This document shows positions 8,292 through 16,758 of a stretch of DNA of 64,000 bases, in pieces; the first letter of the stretch is position 1; every line of letters begins with the position of its first letter. Origin of the DNA: Cellulomonas phragmiteti (GTDB lineage Bacteria > Actinomycetota > Actinomycetes > Actinomycetales > Cellulomonadaceae); the NCBI RefSeq assembly GCF_016862775.1, contig NZ_BONP01000005.1:1-64000 (forward strand), given 5' to 3'. The translations under genes and the position numbers were made by a program. The notes below the pieces were generated by a model. The model did no database searches and was not told where the DNA came from. It saw only the letters and a list, made by a program, of their open reading frames with translations.

Positions 8292-8867
8292 ATGGCCCGC
8301 GATCTGCCGAAGTACACCGTCCCGTCCCTCACCCCCGAGGACGGCGCGAAGGTGGCGGCCATCCTGCAGGAACGGCTCCACGCCCTCAACGACCTGGCGC
8401 TCACCCTCAAGCACATCCACTGGAACGTCGTGGGTCCGCACTTCATCGCGGTCCACGAGATGCTCGACCCCCAGGTCGACGCCGTGCGGCTCATGGTCGA
8501 CGCCGTGGCCGAGCGCATCGCGACGCTCGGGTCGGCACCCGTCGGCACGCCCGGCGCCCTCGTCGCCGCACGCGCCTGGGACGACTACTCGATCGGCCGC
8601 GCGAGCACGGCCGAGCACCTCGGCGCCCTCGACGAGGTCTACGTCGGGGTCATCACGGACCACCGCCGGGCCGCGGCGGACACCGAGGACCTCGACACCG
8701 TGACGAACGACCTCCTGGTCGGTCACCTGCACGAGCTCGAGCTGTTCCACTGGTTCGTCCGCGCCCACCTCGAGTCGTCCGGCGGTGCGCTGTCGACCGC
8801 CGGGGCGTCGACGGAGAAGGACGCGGCCGCGGCCGCCCGGTCCGCAGCGTCGCACGAGGCCCCGTGA
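8292..8867 (+). CDS. dps: Dps-family DNA starvation/ferritin-like protein
   Basis: The 191-residue protein belongs to the Dps family: dodecameric mini-ferritins that oxidise and store iron and shield DNA during stationary phase and oxidative stress. The ferroxidase signature is visible as KHIHWNVVGPHFIAVHEMLD, with the downstream DAVAERIATLG helix and a final LHELELFHWFVRAHLE helix. AAGGAG (8281-8286) precedes the ATG at 8292. The stop overlaps the next gene's GTG by four bases, so the App1-like gene is translationally coupled to it. Confidence 0.93.
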   Translation: MARDLPKYTVPSLTPEDGAKVAAILQERLHALNDLALTLKHIHWNVVGPHFIAVHEMLDPQVDAVRLMVDAVAERIATLGSAPVGTPGALVAARAWDDYSIGRASTAEHLGALDEVYVGVITDHRRAAADTEDLDTVTNDLLVGHLHELELFHWFVRAHLESSGGALSTAGASTEKDAAAAARSAASHEAP

Positions 8868-10060
8868 GCACGGACGCACGCCGGCGCACCCGCCCCGCCA
8901 CGACCGGCCCCGCCGACGCCCCGGCGTCGGACGGGGACGGCCTGCGCACGGGACGTGTGACGCCCCGGCTCGAGAACCCCGACGGCTCCCCCCTGCCGCG
9001 TCCGCACGTGGCCGCACGTCTCGAGGACCGGTTCGACGCCGCCCTGGCGCACGTGCTGCGCCGACGCGGCTGGACGGTCCGCGTGGTCGGGTACGCCGGC
9101 TACGGCTCTGCCGGGCACGTGCGGGTGATGGCCCGCACGATGCTGGCGTCGCCGGCCGTTCGCCAGCGGGACCTGCCCGACGCGGGCGGCGGCGCGCAGA
9201 CCGGTGAGCGGCCCGCGGACCCGGTCCGGGGATGGCGCTCCTTCTTCACCGCCGCCGTCGCGGGCGCCCCGGTCGACGTGACCGTCGGCGGGCGGACCCA
9301 CCACCTGACCACCGACCGCGGCGGCTACGTCGACGCGGTCGTCGAGTCGGACCTCGAGCCCGGGTGGCACGACGTCACGCTCACCTCGCTCGACGACGCG
9401 CGTACGACCGCGCGCGTCGTGGTCGTGGGACCCGAGCCCACCGTGGGCATCGTCAGCGACATCGACGACACCGTGATGGTCACGCGGCTGCCGCGGCCCC
9501 TGGTGGCCGCCTGGAACGTGTTCGTCCGGCACGAGAACGCCCGCGAGGCCGTCCCGGGCATGTCGAACCTCTACCGCGAGATCCGTGCCGCACGGCCGGA
9601 CTCGCCGGTGGTGTACCTGTCGACCGGGGCGTGGAACGCCGCACCGGCCATCGGGCGGTTCCTGCGTCGCCACGACTACCCCGCCGGTCCGCTCCTGCTC
9701 ACCGACTGGGGCCCGACCAACACCGGCCTCTTCCGCAGCGGTCAGCGGCACAAGGTCACGCAGCTGCGCCGGCTGTTCGACGAGCTGCCGCAGGTCCGGT
9801 GGATCCTCGTCGGCGACGACGGCCAGCACGACCCGCAGATCTACGCCGGTGCCGTGGCACGCCACCCCGACAAGGTCGAGGCGGTCCTCATCCGTCAGCT
9901 GACCGCGGGCGAGCACGTCCTGTCCCACGGCCTGCCGGCCCCCACGCCGGAGCAGGAGGAGTCCCAGGACGAGGCCGACACCTCCGGCATCGAGGTCGTC
10001 CTGGGAGAGGACGGCGAGGAGCTCCTGCGGCGGGTCCGGGAGGTCGGGCTCGTGCGCTGA
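8864..10060 (+). CDS. App1-like (DUF2183) phosphatidate phosphatase domain protein
   Basis: The 398-residue protein contains the App1/DUF2183 domain, a HAD-superfamily phosphatase named after a yeast actin-patch phosphatidate phosphatase. The nucleophile motif is DIDDT at 199-203, followed by VYLSTGAWN, a Lys near GQRHKVTQL, and the GDDGQHDPQIY motif. The N-terminal 180 residues form a beta-rich region typical of actinobacterial members. The tail is acidic. The GTG at 8864 overlaps the dps stop. A membrane-lipid phosphatase role is inferred from the family; the natural substrate in bacteria is not established. Coupling to dps suggests a stress context. Confidence 0.82.
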   Translation: MSTDARRRTRPATTGPADAPASDGDGLRTGRVTPRLENPDGSPLPRPHVAARLEDRFDAALAHVLRRRGWTVRVVGYAGYGSAGHVRVMARTMLASPAVRQRDLPDAGGGAQTGERPADPVRGWRSFFTAAVAGAPVDVTVGGRTHHLTTDRGGYVDAVVESDLEPGWHDVTLTSLDDARTTARVVVVGPEPTVGIVSDIDDTVMVTRLPRPLVAAWNVFVRHENAREAVPGMSNLYREIRAARPDSPVVYLSTGAWNAAPAIGRFLRRHDYPAGPLLLTDWGPTNTGLFRSGQRHKVTQLRRLFDELPQVRWILVGDDGQHDPQIYAGAVARHPDKVEAVLIRQLTAGEHVLSHGLPAPTPEQEESQDEADTSGIEVVLGEDGEELLRRVREVGLVR

Positions 10061-10067
10061 CGCGCGC

Positions 10068-10280
10068 TCAGAGCCGCGCCGGGTCGTCCCAGTCGTCGCT
10101 CGACGCGATCGCCTCGTCGTCCGGCTCCAGCTCGGCCGCCCGCAGGGAGCGCGGCGCCCGTGCGGCGTCACCGCCCGCACGGGCGTCCGCCGCGTCCAGC
10201 TCGGCCTGCGCCAGCGGCTGGTCGGCGAGGTGGTGGGCCGCGGGGTCGGACGTCAGGTCGCGCGATCGGTTCGAGCTCAT
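10068..10280 (-). CDS. small acidic protein of unknown function
   Basis: A 70-residue reading frame begins [33 protein letters not shown] and ends [11 protein letters not shown]. It is hydrophilic and acidic with no membrane segment or known motif. The ATG at 10280 is preferred over an in-frame ATG at 10316. It converges on the App1-like gene with seven bases between stops. Amino-acid composition looks like a real coding frame, but I recognise no family. Confidence 0.5.
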   Translation of the reverse strand: MSSNRSRDLTSDPAAHHLADQPLAQAELDAADARAGGDAARAPRSLRAAELEPDDEAIASSDDWDDPARL

Positions 10281-10585
10281 GCACCGGTTGTACCAAGAGC
10301 CGGGGCGGTCCCGCACCCGGTCGCACCGGCCGCCTGCGTGTCGCGCCGCGCACGACCGGCGTGTCGCCCGTGCGCGAGGGACCAGGGGCCCGAGCGTCCG
10401 CGGGAGTCGGACCTAAGCGTTTTGTCGGCTACGGCACGTCGAAGCGCATCGATACGGTGACGCGCAGACCCACGGCCCCGGCCGCACCGGTCCTCGCCCG
10501 CCGGGATGCCGCCCGGCGGGCCCGCCACCGTCGCGGTGCCGGCCGCCCCCGTGGCCGCCCGCCGCGCCCTGCGAAGGAGCAGCGG
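10281..10585 (+). promoter_or_regulatory. 305-base intergenic region upstream of the xyloglucanase gene
   Basis: No gene is visible here. It separates the divergent small acidic gene from the xyloglucanase. A perfect 9-bp hairpin (10497-10505 with 10512-10520) lies in the probable 5' leader, and AAGGAGC at 10574-10580 is the ribosome binding site. A weak LacI-like half-palindrome around CTAAGCGTTTTG (10412-10423) is present but its symmetry is poor. I could not assign a convincing -35/-10 pair. Confidence 0.4.
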
Positions 10586-13387
10586 ATGCGTCTCCCCCCT
10601 GTGATCGCCCCCCTCGCCGCGGCGGGAGCCGTCGCGGCGCTCGCGGTCGGCGCCCTGACCGGAGGTGTCGCCGCGGCGTCCCCCGCCGCGGCGGCCGCCT
10701 CCGGGTACACGTGGGGCAACGTCGAGATCGGGGGCGGCGGGTTCGTCCCCGGGATCATCTACAACCAGGGCGAGCCGGGGCTCGTCTACGCACGTACCGA
10801 CATCGGCGGCGCCTACCGGATGGACACGGCGACCCGACGCTGGGTCCCCCTGCTGGACCACGTCGGCTGGGACGAGTGGAGCTACACCGGCGTCCTGTCG
10901 CTCGCGACCGACGCCGTCGACCCCGACCGCGTCTACGCCGCGGTCGGCACCTACACCAACGAGTGGGACCCGCTCAACGGTGCCGTCCTGCGCTCGTCCG
11001 ACCGCGGGGAGACCTGGCAGCGGACGGTCCTGCCCTTCAAGGTCGGCGGCAACATGCCGGGTCGCGGGATGGGCGAGCGCCTGCAGATCGACCCGAACGA
11101 CAACCGTGTCCTGTACCTCGGCACCGAGAGCGGCAACGGGCTGTGGCGCTCGACGGACCGTGGCGTGACGTGGGCGAAGGTCGCCAGCTTCCCGAACGCC
11201 GGGAACTACGCGCAGGACCCGACGTCCGACAACTCCTACGTCACGCAGAACCAGGGCGTGGTGTGGGTGACGTTCGACCCGACCTCGGGGTCCCCGGGCA
11301 CGCGCACGAGCACCATCTACGTCGGCGTGGCGGACAAGGAGAACGGCGTCTACCGCTCCACCGACGCGGGCGTGACCTGGCAGCGGGTCCCCGGCCAGCC
11401 GACCGGCTTCCTGCCCCACAAGGGCGTCTACGACGCGCAGGGCGGGCAGCTGTACATCGCGACGTCCGACACCGGCGGCCCGTACGACGGCGCCAAGGGC
11501 CAGGTGGCCCGTCTGGACGCGCGCACCGGCACGTGGACCGACATCTCACCGCTGCCCCTGACGTCCGAGGAGCTGCACTACGGCTTCTCGGGGCTGACCA
11601 TCGACCGCCAGGACCCCGACACGATCATGGTCGCCTCCCAGGTCTCCTGGTGGCCCGACGTCGTGTTCTACCGATCGACCGACCGCGGCGCGACGTGGTC
11701 CCGCATCTGGGACTGGGACGGTTACCCCGCCCGCACCCTGCGGTACACGATGGACTACTCGGCCACCCCCTGGATCACCATGGGCGCGACCTCCGCCAAC
11801 GAGCCGGAGCCGCTCGTCAAGCTCGGGTGGATGACGGAGTCGCTCGAGATCGACCCGTTCGACTCCGACGCGATGATGTACGGCACCGGCGCGACCGTCT
11901 GGGGCACCGACAACCTCACGGACTGGGACACCGGCGGCAGGATCGACCTCACCATCCGGGCGCGCGGCATCGAGGAGACCGCCGTGCTGGACCTGGCGGC
12001 ACCTCCCGGTCCCGTCGAGCTCTACTCCGGCCTGGGCGACATCGGCGGGTTCGTGCACGAGGACATCGGCGAGGTCCCCCGGAGCATCTACACCCAGCCG
12101 GTGCACGGGTCCGTCTCAGGTGTGGACTTCGCGCAGAGCAAGCCCGCCACGGTCGTGCGGGTCGGGCACGCGGTGGGCGGCGCGGTCGAGTCGCACATCG
12201 CCGTGTCGACGTCCTCGGGCGCCTCCTGGTGGGCCGGCCAGGAGCCGGCGGGCGTCACGAGCTCGGGCACGGTCGCGATGGCGGCCGACGGCGGGCGGAT
12301 CGTGTGGAGCCCGCAGGGCACGGGCGTGCACGTCTCGACGACGCTGGGCTCGTCGTGGACCCCGTCCACGGGTGTCCCCGCCGGGGCGCAGGTGGAGTCC
12401 GACCGCGTGAACCCGACGACGTTCTACGCGTACGCGGCCGGCAGGTTCTACACGTCGACCGACGGCGGGACGTCCTTCACCGCGTCCCCCGCCACCGGCT
12501 TCCCGACCGAGGGGAACGTGCGCTACGGCGCCGTCCCCGGGCACGAGGGGCACGTCTGGCTCGCCGCCGAGAACGGCCTGTACCGCTCGACGGACGCCGG
12601 AGCGACCTTCACCCGGGTCCCCGGGTTCGAGGACGGCGGTGCGGTGGGGTTCGGCAAGGCCGCACCCGGTGCGTCGTACCCGGCGATCTACACGACGTCC
12701 CTGCGCGAGGGCGTCCGCGGGTTCTTCCGGTCGGTCGACGGCGGGTCGTCGTGGGTCCGGATCAACGACGACGAGCACCAGTACGCGTGGACCGGAGCCG
12801 CCATCACCGGTGACCCCGACGTGTTCGGCCGCGTCTACGTCGGCACCAACGGCCGCGGCATCGTCGTCGGGTCGTCCGACGGGACGACCCCGACGCCGAG
12901 CGCGACGCCGACGCCGACAGCCACGCCGACGCCGGCACCCACGCCGACGCCGGCACCCACGTCGACACCCACGCCCACGCCCACGGCGTCGGCCACCCCC
13001 ACGCAGTCCCCGACCGCCGGTCCCACCGCGACCCCGACCCCCACGCCCGGCCCGACCGCGCCCCCGGCCACCTCGTGCACGGTGCGCTACACGGCCAACG
13101 GGTGGACCACCGGGTTCACCGCCGGGGTGAGGATCACCAACGACGGCACGACGTCGCTGGACGGCTGGACCCTGCGGCTGACCTACGACGGCGGCCAGCG
13201 CCTGGAGCAGGGCTGGAGCGCGACCTGGTCGCAGTCCGGGTCCGTCGTCACCGCGACGAACGCGGCGTGGAACGGGAACCTCGCGCCGGGCGCCAGCGTG
13301 GACGTCGGGTTCAACGGGACGCACACCGGCACCGCGGCCGCGCCCGTGACGGCCACGCTGAACGGGTCGGCCTGCACCCTGTCCTGA
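10586..13387 (+). CDS. secreted GH74 xyloglucanase with C-terminal CBM2
   Basis: The 933-residue secreted enzyme is predicted to hydrolyse xyloglucan. Residues 1-38 are a signal peptide (hydrophobic core, ASPAAAAA cleavage region). Residues 40-765 make the two seven-bladed propellers of GH74, with repeated sialidase/BNR Asp-box motifs such as [27 protein letters not shown] and STDGGTSF. The paired catalytic aspartates fit Asp72 in RTDIGGAY and Asp485 in GDIGGF. A Pro/Thr linker spans about 768-828, and a family 2 CBM runs 831-933 with Cys831 and a C-terminal Cys. The ATG at 10586 follows AAGGAGC. Whether it acts in endo or exo mode cannot be decided by eye. Confidence 0.93.
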   Translation: MRLPPVIAPLAAAGAVAALAVGALTGGVAAASPAAAAASGYTWGNVEIGGGGFVPGIIYNQGEPGLVYARTDIGGAYRMDTATRRWVPLLDHVGWDEWSYTGVLSLATDAVDPDRVYAAVGTYTNEWDPLNGAVLRSSDRGETWQRTVLPFKVGGNMPGRGMGERLQIDPNDNRVLYLGTESGNGLWRSTDRGVTWAKVASFPNAGNYAQDPTSDNSYVTQNQGVVWVTFDPTSGSPGTRTSTIYVGVADKENGVYRSTDAGVTWQRVPGQPTGFLPHKGVYDAQGGQLYIATSDTGGPYDGAKGQVARLDARTGTWTDISPLPLTSEELHYGFSGLTIDRQDPDTIMVASQVSWWPDVVFYRSTDRGATWSRIWDWDGYPARTLRYTMDYSATPWITMGATSANEPEPLVKLGWMTESLEIDPFDSDAMMYGTGATVWGTDNLTDWDTGGRIDLTIRARGIEETAVLDLAAPPGPVELYSGLGDIGGFVHEDIGEVPRSIYTQPVHGSVSGVDFAQSKPATVVRVGHAVGGAVESHIAVSTSSGASWWAGQEPAGVTSSGTVAMAADGGRIVWSPQGTGVHVSTTLGSSWTPSTGVPAGAQVESDRVNPTTFYAYAAGRFYTSTDGGTSFTASPATGFPTEGNVRYGAVPGHEGHVWLAAENGLYRSTDAGATFTRVPGFEDGGAVGFGKAAPGASYPAIYTTSLREGVRGFFRSVDGGSSWVRINDDEHQYAWTGAAITGDPDVFGRVYVGTNGRGIVVGSSDGTTPTPSATPTPTATPTPAPTPTPAPTSTPTPTPTASATPTQSPTAGPTATPTPTPGPTAPPATSCTVRYTANGWTTGFTAGVRITNDGTTSLDGWTLRLTYDGGQRLEQGWSATWSQSGSVVTATNAAWNGNLAPGASVDVGFNGTHTGTAAAPVTATLNGSACTLS

Positions 13388-13402
13388 CCTCGTGCACCCC
13401 AC

Positions 13403-13439
13403 GCGGCGCCCCGGCAGCCCTCTGCCGCCGGGGCGCCGC
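13403..13439 (+). terminator. terminator after the xyloglucanase gene
   Basis: A perfect 13-bp GC stem (13403-13415 with 13427-13439) with an 11-nt loop begins 16 bases after the xyloglucanase stop. Confidence 0.65.
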
Positions 13440-13533
13440 GGTGCGTCGCCGCAGGTCAGGGCGCCGCCTGTGACGTAGGTCCCACGAGAGAAACATCACA
13501 TGACTTCGTCTGGGAGTTGCTCCGAGGCCGACC

Positions 13534-13549
13534 TAGCATCGCGCTCGTG
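13534..13549 (+). promoter_or_regulatory. -10 element TAGCAT giving a probable leaderless mqo transcript
   Basis: TAGCAT at 13534-13539 lies seven bases before the GTG of mqo (13547), and no Shine-Dalgarno sequence precedes that GTG. Transcription would start at or next to the start codon. A matching -35 is not clear. Confidence 0.5.
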
Positions 13550-15037
13550 GCACCTCGAGCGCAGGACACCGCAGCAGACGTCGACGTCCTCCTGGTCGGC
13601 GGGGGCATCATGAGCGCGACCCTCGCGGCGCTGCTCGGGACCCTCGAGCCCAGCTGGCGCATCGAGATCCACGAGAGGCTCGACGCTCCTGCGCTCGAGA
13701 GCTCGAACGCGTGGAACAACGCCGGCACGGGGCACGCCGCCCTGTGCGAGCTCAACTACACGCCGCAGCGCCCCGACGGCACGGTGGACGTCACCAAGGC
13801 CGTCACGATCAACGAGCAGTACGAGCTGTCCCGCGAGCTGTGGCACCACCTCGCGGCCGCCGGGCGGCTGCCGGGCGCCGAGGACGCCGTCACCACGACG
13901 CCGCACCTGACGTTCGTGCGCGGCGCCGACGACGTCGAGTTCCTGCGCCGGCGCTGGGAGGCGCTGCGCGCCCACCGGCTCTTCGCCGACCTCGAGTTCA
14001 CGACCGACCCCGCCGTGATCGCCCGCTGGGCGCCCCTGCTCGTCGCCGACCGCACCGACGACGAGCCGGTCGCCGCGACCCGCGCCACCTGGGGCACCGA
14101 CGTCGACTTCGGTGCGCTCACCCGCGCGATGCTCGACGACGCGGTCGACCGTGGCGCGGCCCTGCACACCAGCAGCGAGGTCACCCGGCTCCGGCAGCTG
14201 CGCGACGGGCGCTGGCGCGTCACCGTCGCCGACCGGCGGTGGAACGGCCGTCCGCCGCGCACGCTCACGGCGCGATTCGTCTTCGTCGGCGCCGGTGGTG
14301 GCGCACTGCACCTGCTGCAGCGCTCGCGGATCAAGGAGATCCGCGGCTACGCGGGCTTCCCGATCAGCGGGCAGTTCCTGCGCACCACCAAGCCGCAGGT
14401 CGTGGACCAGCACCGGGCCAAGGTGTACGGCAAGGCCGCGATCGGCGCCCCGCCGATGTCCGTGCCGCACCTGGACGCCCGGGTCGTCGACGGCGGCCGT
14501 GCGCTGATGTTCGGACCGTACGCCGGGTGGAGCATGAAGTTCCTCAAGCGGGGCTCGTGGACCGACCTGCTGCGCTCGGTGCGCCCGGGCAACCTGGTCC
14601 CGATGATCGCCGTCGGGCTGCGCAACCTGGATCTCGTGACGTACCTGGTCCGCGAGGTGACTGCCGGCGACACCGCCCGGCTGCGTGCGCTGCGCGCGTA
14701 CATGCCGTCGGCGGACCCCCGTGACTGGGAGCTCATCACCGCGGGCCAGCGCGTCCAGGTCATCAAGCGCGGCCCGGGCGGTGGCGTCCTGGAGTTCGGC
14801 ACGGAGCTCGTCGCGTCCGCCGACGGGTCGATCGCGGGCCTGCTCGGGGCGTCCCCCGGCGCCTCCACGGCGGTCGCCACGATGCTCGACCTCCTCGAGC
14901 GCTGCTTCCCCGCACGCGTCGACGCCTGGCGCCCCCAGCTGCAGCAGCTGATGCCGAGCCTCGGTGGCGGCGAGTGGGACGCCGCGCTCGAGCTCCAGCA
15001 GCTCGTGGACGACGGGACGCTCACGGGCGGACACTGA
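13547..15037 (+). CDS. mqo: malate:quinone oxidoreductase
   Basis: The 496-residue FAD enzyme oxidises L-malate to oxaloacetate and passes electrons to the quinone pool at the membrane face. This bypasses or supplements malate dehydrogenase in the TCA cycle. The N terminus has the dinucleotide-binding motif VLLVGGGIMSATL, then the Mqo-specific ESSNAWNNAGTGHAALCELNYTP. Later motifs are GAGGGALHLLQ and GFPISGQFL. Length fits the family (about 490-500). The GTG at 13547 is chosen because it keeps the standard N terminus and suits a leaderless start; a TTG thirty bases upstream is less likely. The next gene starts five bases after its stop. Confidence 0.95.
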   Translation: MAPRAQDTAADVDVLLVGGGIMSATLAALLGTLEPSWRIEIHERLDAPALESSNAWNNAGTGHAALCELNYTPQRPDGTVDVTKAVTINEQYELSRELWHHLAAAGRLPGAEDAVTTTPHLTFVRGADDVEFLRRRWEALRAHRLFADLEFTTDPAVIARWAPLLVADRTDDEPVAATRATWGTDVDFGALTRAMLDDAVDRGAALHTSSEVTRLRQLRDGRWRVTVADRRWNGRPPRTLTARFVFVGAGGGALHLLQRSRIKEIRGYAGFPISGQFLRTTKPQVVDQHRAKVYGKAAIGAPPMSVPHLDARVVDGGRALMFGPYAGWSMKFLKRGSWTDLLRSVRPGNLVPMIAVGLRNLDLVTYLVREVTAGDTARLRALRAYMPSADPRDWELITAGQRVQVIKRGPGGGVLEFGTELVASADGSIAGLLGASPGASTAVATMLDLLERCFPARVDAWRPQLQQLMPSLGGGEWDAALELQQLVDDGTLTGGH

Positions 15038-15041
15038 CCCC

Positions 15042-15359
15042 GTGCACGACGACGAGGACACGCCCACCCTGCCCGCCGAGGAGCTGCCCGTCCCGGTCAG
15101 CGCACCGATGCGGCACGCGAAGGTGCGGGCCTCCACCGACCACACCACGGTGGGCCAGGTCGTCGTCGACCGCGACGGTGCGGTGACGATCGGCTGCGCA
15201 TGCGGCATGACGCTCACCAACGGTCCGGGGTGGTCGCTCGACGAGCACATCCGCCTGCACCGTGCCGAGGCGCGGTTCCTCGCCCTGTCCGCCGTGGCCC
15301 CGGCCGGCATCCCCCGGCTGGCGCCCCACCCCGGCGGACCCGCGGTGGACGGGGCCTGA
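15042..15359 (+). CDS. hypothetical protein downstream of mqo
   Basis: A 105-residue frame starts with GTG at 15042, only four bases beyond the mqo stop, so it probably shares that transcript. It is hydrophilic with an acidic start (VHDDEDTPTLPAEELP), a central beta-like segment (VGQVVVDRDGAVTIGCACG, two Cys) and a SLDEHIRLHRAEARF helix. The Cys pair plus the His residues hint at a small metal site, but I recognise no family. The spacing and composition make it likely to be real. Confidence 0.6.
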   Translation: MHDDEDTPTLPAEELPVPVSAPMRHAKVRASTDHTTVGQVVVDRDGAVTIGCACGMTLTNGPGWSLDEHIRLHRAEARFLALSAVAPAGIPRLAPHPGGPAVDGA

Positions 15360-15369
15360 GCGCCGGACC

Positions 15370-15645
15370 TCAGTCGGCGCCTCGCGCCGCGAGGCGCTCG
15401 ACGACCTCGGGCCGCCGCAGCGGCGGCACGGTCGCGGGTGGTCGTCGGCGCTCGGGCAGCTCGTCCAGCAGGTGCGCCGTGATGTGCGCGATCTGGGCGA
15501 CGGCGCGCTCGAACGGCTCGCGCGTGGCGTCGGACAGCTGCTGGACACCCGTGACCTTGCGGACGTACTGGCGGGCCGCTGCCTCGATCTCGTCGTCGGT
15601 GGCGTGCGGCTCCAGGCCGCGCAGCGTGGTGATGTTCCTGCACAT
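15370..15645 (-). CDS. DUF2277 family protein
   Basis: The 91-residue product starts MCRNITTLRGLEPHATDDEIEAAARQYVRKVTG, which is the diagnostic DUF2277 pattern. Function is unknown. The N-terminal CRNI and the helical body are conserved in actinobacteria. It converges on the small gene downstream of mqo and is divergent from the rhodanese gene. The CsoR/CstR-like palindrome lies 52 bases upstream of its ATG, so the same regulator could affect it. Confidence 0.88.
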   Translation of the reverse strand: MCRNITTLRGLEPHATDDEIEAAARQYVRKVTGVQQLSDATREPFERAVAQIAHITAHLLDELPERRRPPATVPPLRRPEVVERLAARGAD

Positions 15646-15696
15646 GCCAGCCGAAACTACGCCCCGACCGCGCCGTGCGCGAGGATGGATGTCGTG

Positions 15697-15712
15697 ATAC
15701 CCCCTGGGGTAT
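15697..15712. promoter_or_regulatory. CsoR/CstR-like palindromic operator upstream of the rhodanese gene
   Basis: The sequence ATACCCCCTGGGGTAT is an inverted repeat with perfect 7-bp arms around a CT centre. Operators of CsoR-family repressors (copper CsoR, sulfane-sulfur CstR) have this G/C-tract form flanked by ATA and TAT. It lies in the 158-base divergent region between the DUF2277 gene and the rhodanese lipoprotein gene. TATCGT at 15710-15715 could be an overlapping -10. Confidence 0.65.
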
Positions 15713-15803
15713 CGTCGGAGGTCGACCCACGTCCGGCCGAACGTCCCGCGCCACGGACCGCGCGGGCTGCGAGGCTCGGACCACCGTGCTCCTGGAGGCT
15801 CTC

Positions 15804-16151
15804 GTGCGTCTGCTGCGCCCTGCCCTGCTCCTCGCCCTCACGCTGCTGCTGGCGGCCTGCTCGGACGCTCCCGCGCCGGCGCCGGACGCCGTCGTCGTCG
15901 ACGTCCGCACGGCCGCCGAGTACGCCGAGGGCCACCTCGAGGGGGCCCTCCACCTCGACGTGCAGGACCCTGCCTTCGCGGACGCCGTCGCCGCCCTCGA
16001 TCCCGAGGTGCCGTACGTCGTCTACTGCCGCTCCGGCAACCGGTCCGCCGCCGCGGCCGCGACGATGGCGACGGCCGGGCTGGAGGTCACCGACGCGGGC
16101 GCCATGGCGGACGCCGCGGCGAGCACCGGCCTGGCCGTCGTCACCCCGTGA
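15804..16151 (+). CDS. rhodanese-domain lipoprotein
   Basis: The 115-residue protein has a lipoprotein signal (hydrophobic LLLALTLLLAAC, lipobox LAAC) and a rhodanese domain. The active-site loop is CRSGNRS, with the persulfide-forming Cys. Rhodaneses transfer sulfane sulfur, for example from thiosulfate to cyanide or thiols; here the domain should face the cell exterior, anchored to the membrane. The GTG at 15804 follows TGGAGG at 15793-15798. The C terminus overlaps the convergent alkyltransferase gene by 11 bases. The upstream CsoR/CstR-like palindrome suggests control by copper or reactive sulfur. Confidence 0.87.
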   Translation: MRLLRPALLLALTLLLAACSDAPAPAPDAVVVDVRTAAEYAEGHLEGALHLDVQDPAFADAVAALDPEVPYVVYCRSGNRSAAAAATMATAGLEVTDAGAMADAAASTGLAVVTP

Positions 16152-16758
16152 CGCCGCGCCGCTCCAGCTCCAGCAGCGTGCCCTTGGCGGCCGCGCCCCC
16201 GGCGTAGCGACCGGGGGACCCGCCCGCGCACACGACCCGGTGGCACGGCAGCAGCACGGGCACCGGGTTGCGGGCGCACGCGGTACCGACCGCACGGGCC
16301 GCCCGGGGGCTGCCGGCCACCCCGGCGACCTCGGTGTACGACGCCGTGGTGCCGTACGCCACCGTGGGCAGCGCGGCGACGACCTGACGGCGGAAGCCGG
16401 CGACGAGCCGCAGGTCGACGGCCACGTCGAACGCGCGACGCGCACCGGCGAAGTACTCGTCGAGCTCCCGCAGCACCGGGTCGAGGCGTCGCCCGCCCTC
16501 GAGCACCCGCGGGCTCACCCGCGCCGCCAGCTCCTCGAGCGCCGCCTCGTGGCCCTGCACGTCGAACGCCACCCGCAGCACGCCCCGCTCCCCCGCGGCC
16601 ACGAGCAGACGCCCGACCGGGGTGTCCACGACCCGGTACGTGACGTCCAGCAGCCCCGCGGTCTGCGCCGAGTCGACGAGGCGTGCGTGCAGGTCGCGCA
16701 GCACCCGGTCGTCCCCGGCGCCGCCGCCCGTGCCGCGCTCCGTGATCTGCGTGGTCAT
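16141..16758 (-). CDS. ogt: methylated-DNA--protein-cysteine methyltransferase
   Basis: The 205-residue protein is an O6-alkylguanine-DNA alkyltransferase, a suicide enzyme that moves alkyl groups from DNA onto its own cysteine. The active site is PCHRV with Cys172. The preceding YGTTASYTEVAGVAGSPRAARAVGTACARNP segment carries the helix-turn-helix and the arginine finger. An N-terminal domain of about 100 residues is present. The ATG overlaps the stop of the sigma-factor gene by four bases (ATGA) and has GGAGGGG upstream, so the two are translationally coupled. Confidence 0.95.
   Translation of the reverse strand: MTTQITERGTGGGAGDDRVLRDLHARLVDSAQTAGLLDVTYRVVDTPVGRLLVAAGERGVLRVAFDVQGHEAALEELAARVSPRVLEGGRRLDPVLRELDEYFAGARRAFDVAVDLRLVAGFRRQVVAALPTVAYGTTASYTEVAGVAGSPRAARAVGTACARNPVPVLLPCHRVVCAGGSPGRYAGGAAAKGTLLELERRGVTG

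Noticed and set aside
10412..10423. LacI-like operator upstream of the xyloglucanase gene
   Set aside because: Only about half of the positions are symmetrical, much weaker than the palindrome at 43494-43509, so I did not call it a site.
12887..13070. Apparent minisatellite in the xyloglucanase gene
   Set aside because: The repeated ACGCCGACGCC-like sequence encodes the Pro/Thr interdomain linker and is explained by protein composition. The same holds for 1515-1650 in the GH5 gene.
13469..13495. TGTGA and TCACA half-sites resembling a CRP/GlxR site upstream of mqo
   Set aside because: The half-sites are about 20 bases apart, not 6, so they do not form a CRP-type operator.
13496..15910. Very long open frame antisense to mqo (about 800 codons)
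   Set aside because: The composition is dominated by Arg, Gly, Ala and Pro, has no recognisable domain, and mirrors the codon positions of the real mqo frame. High GC content produces such long false frames.
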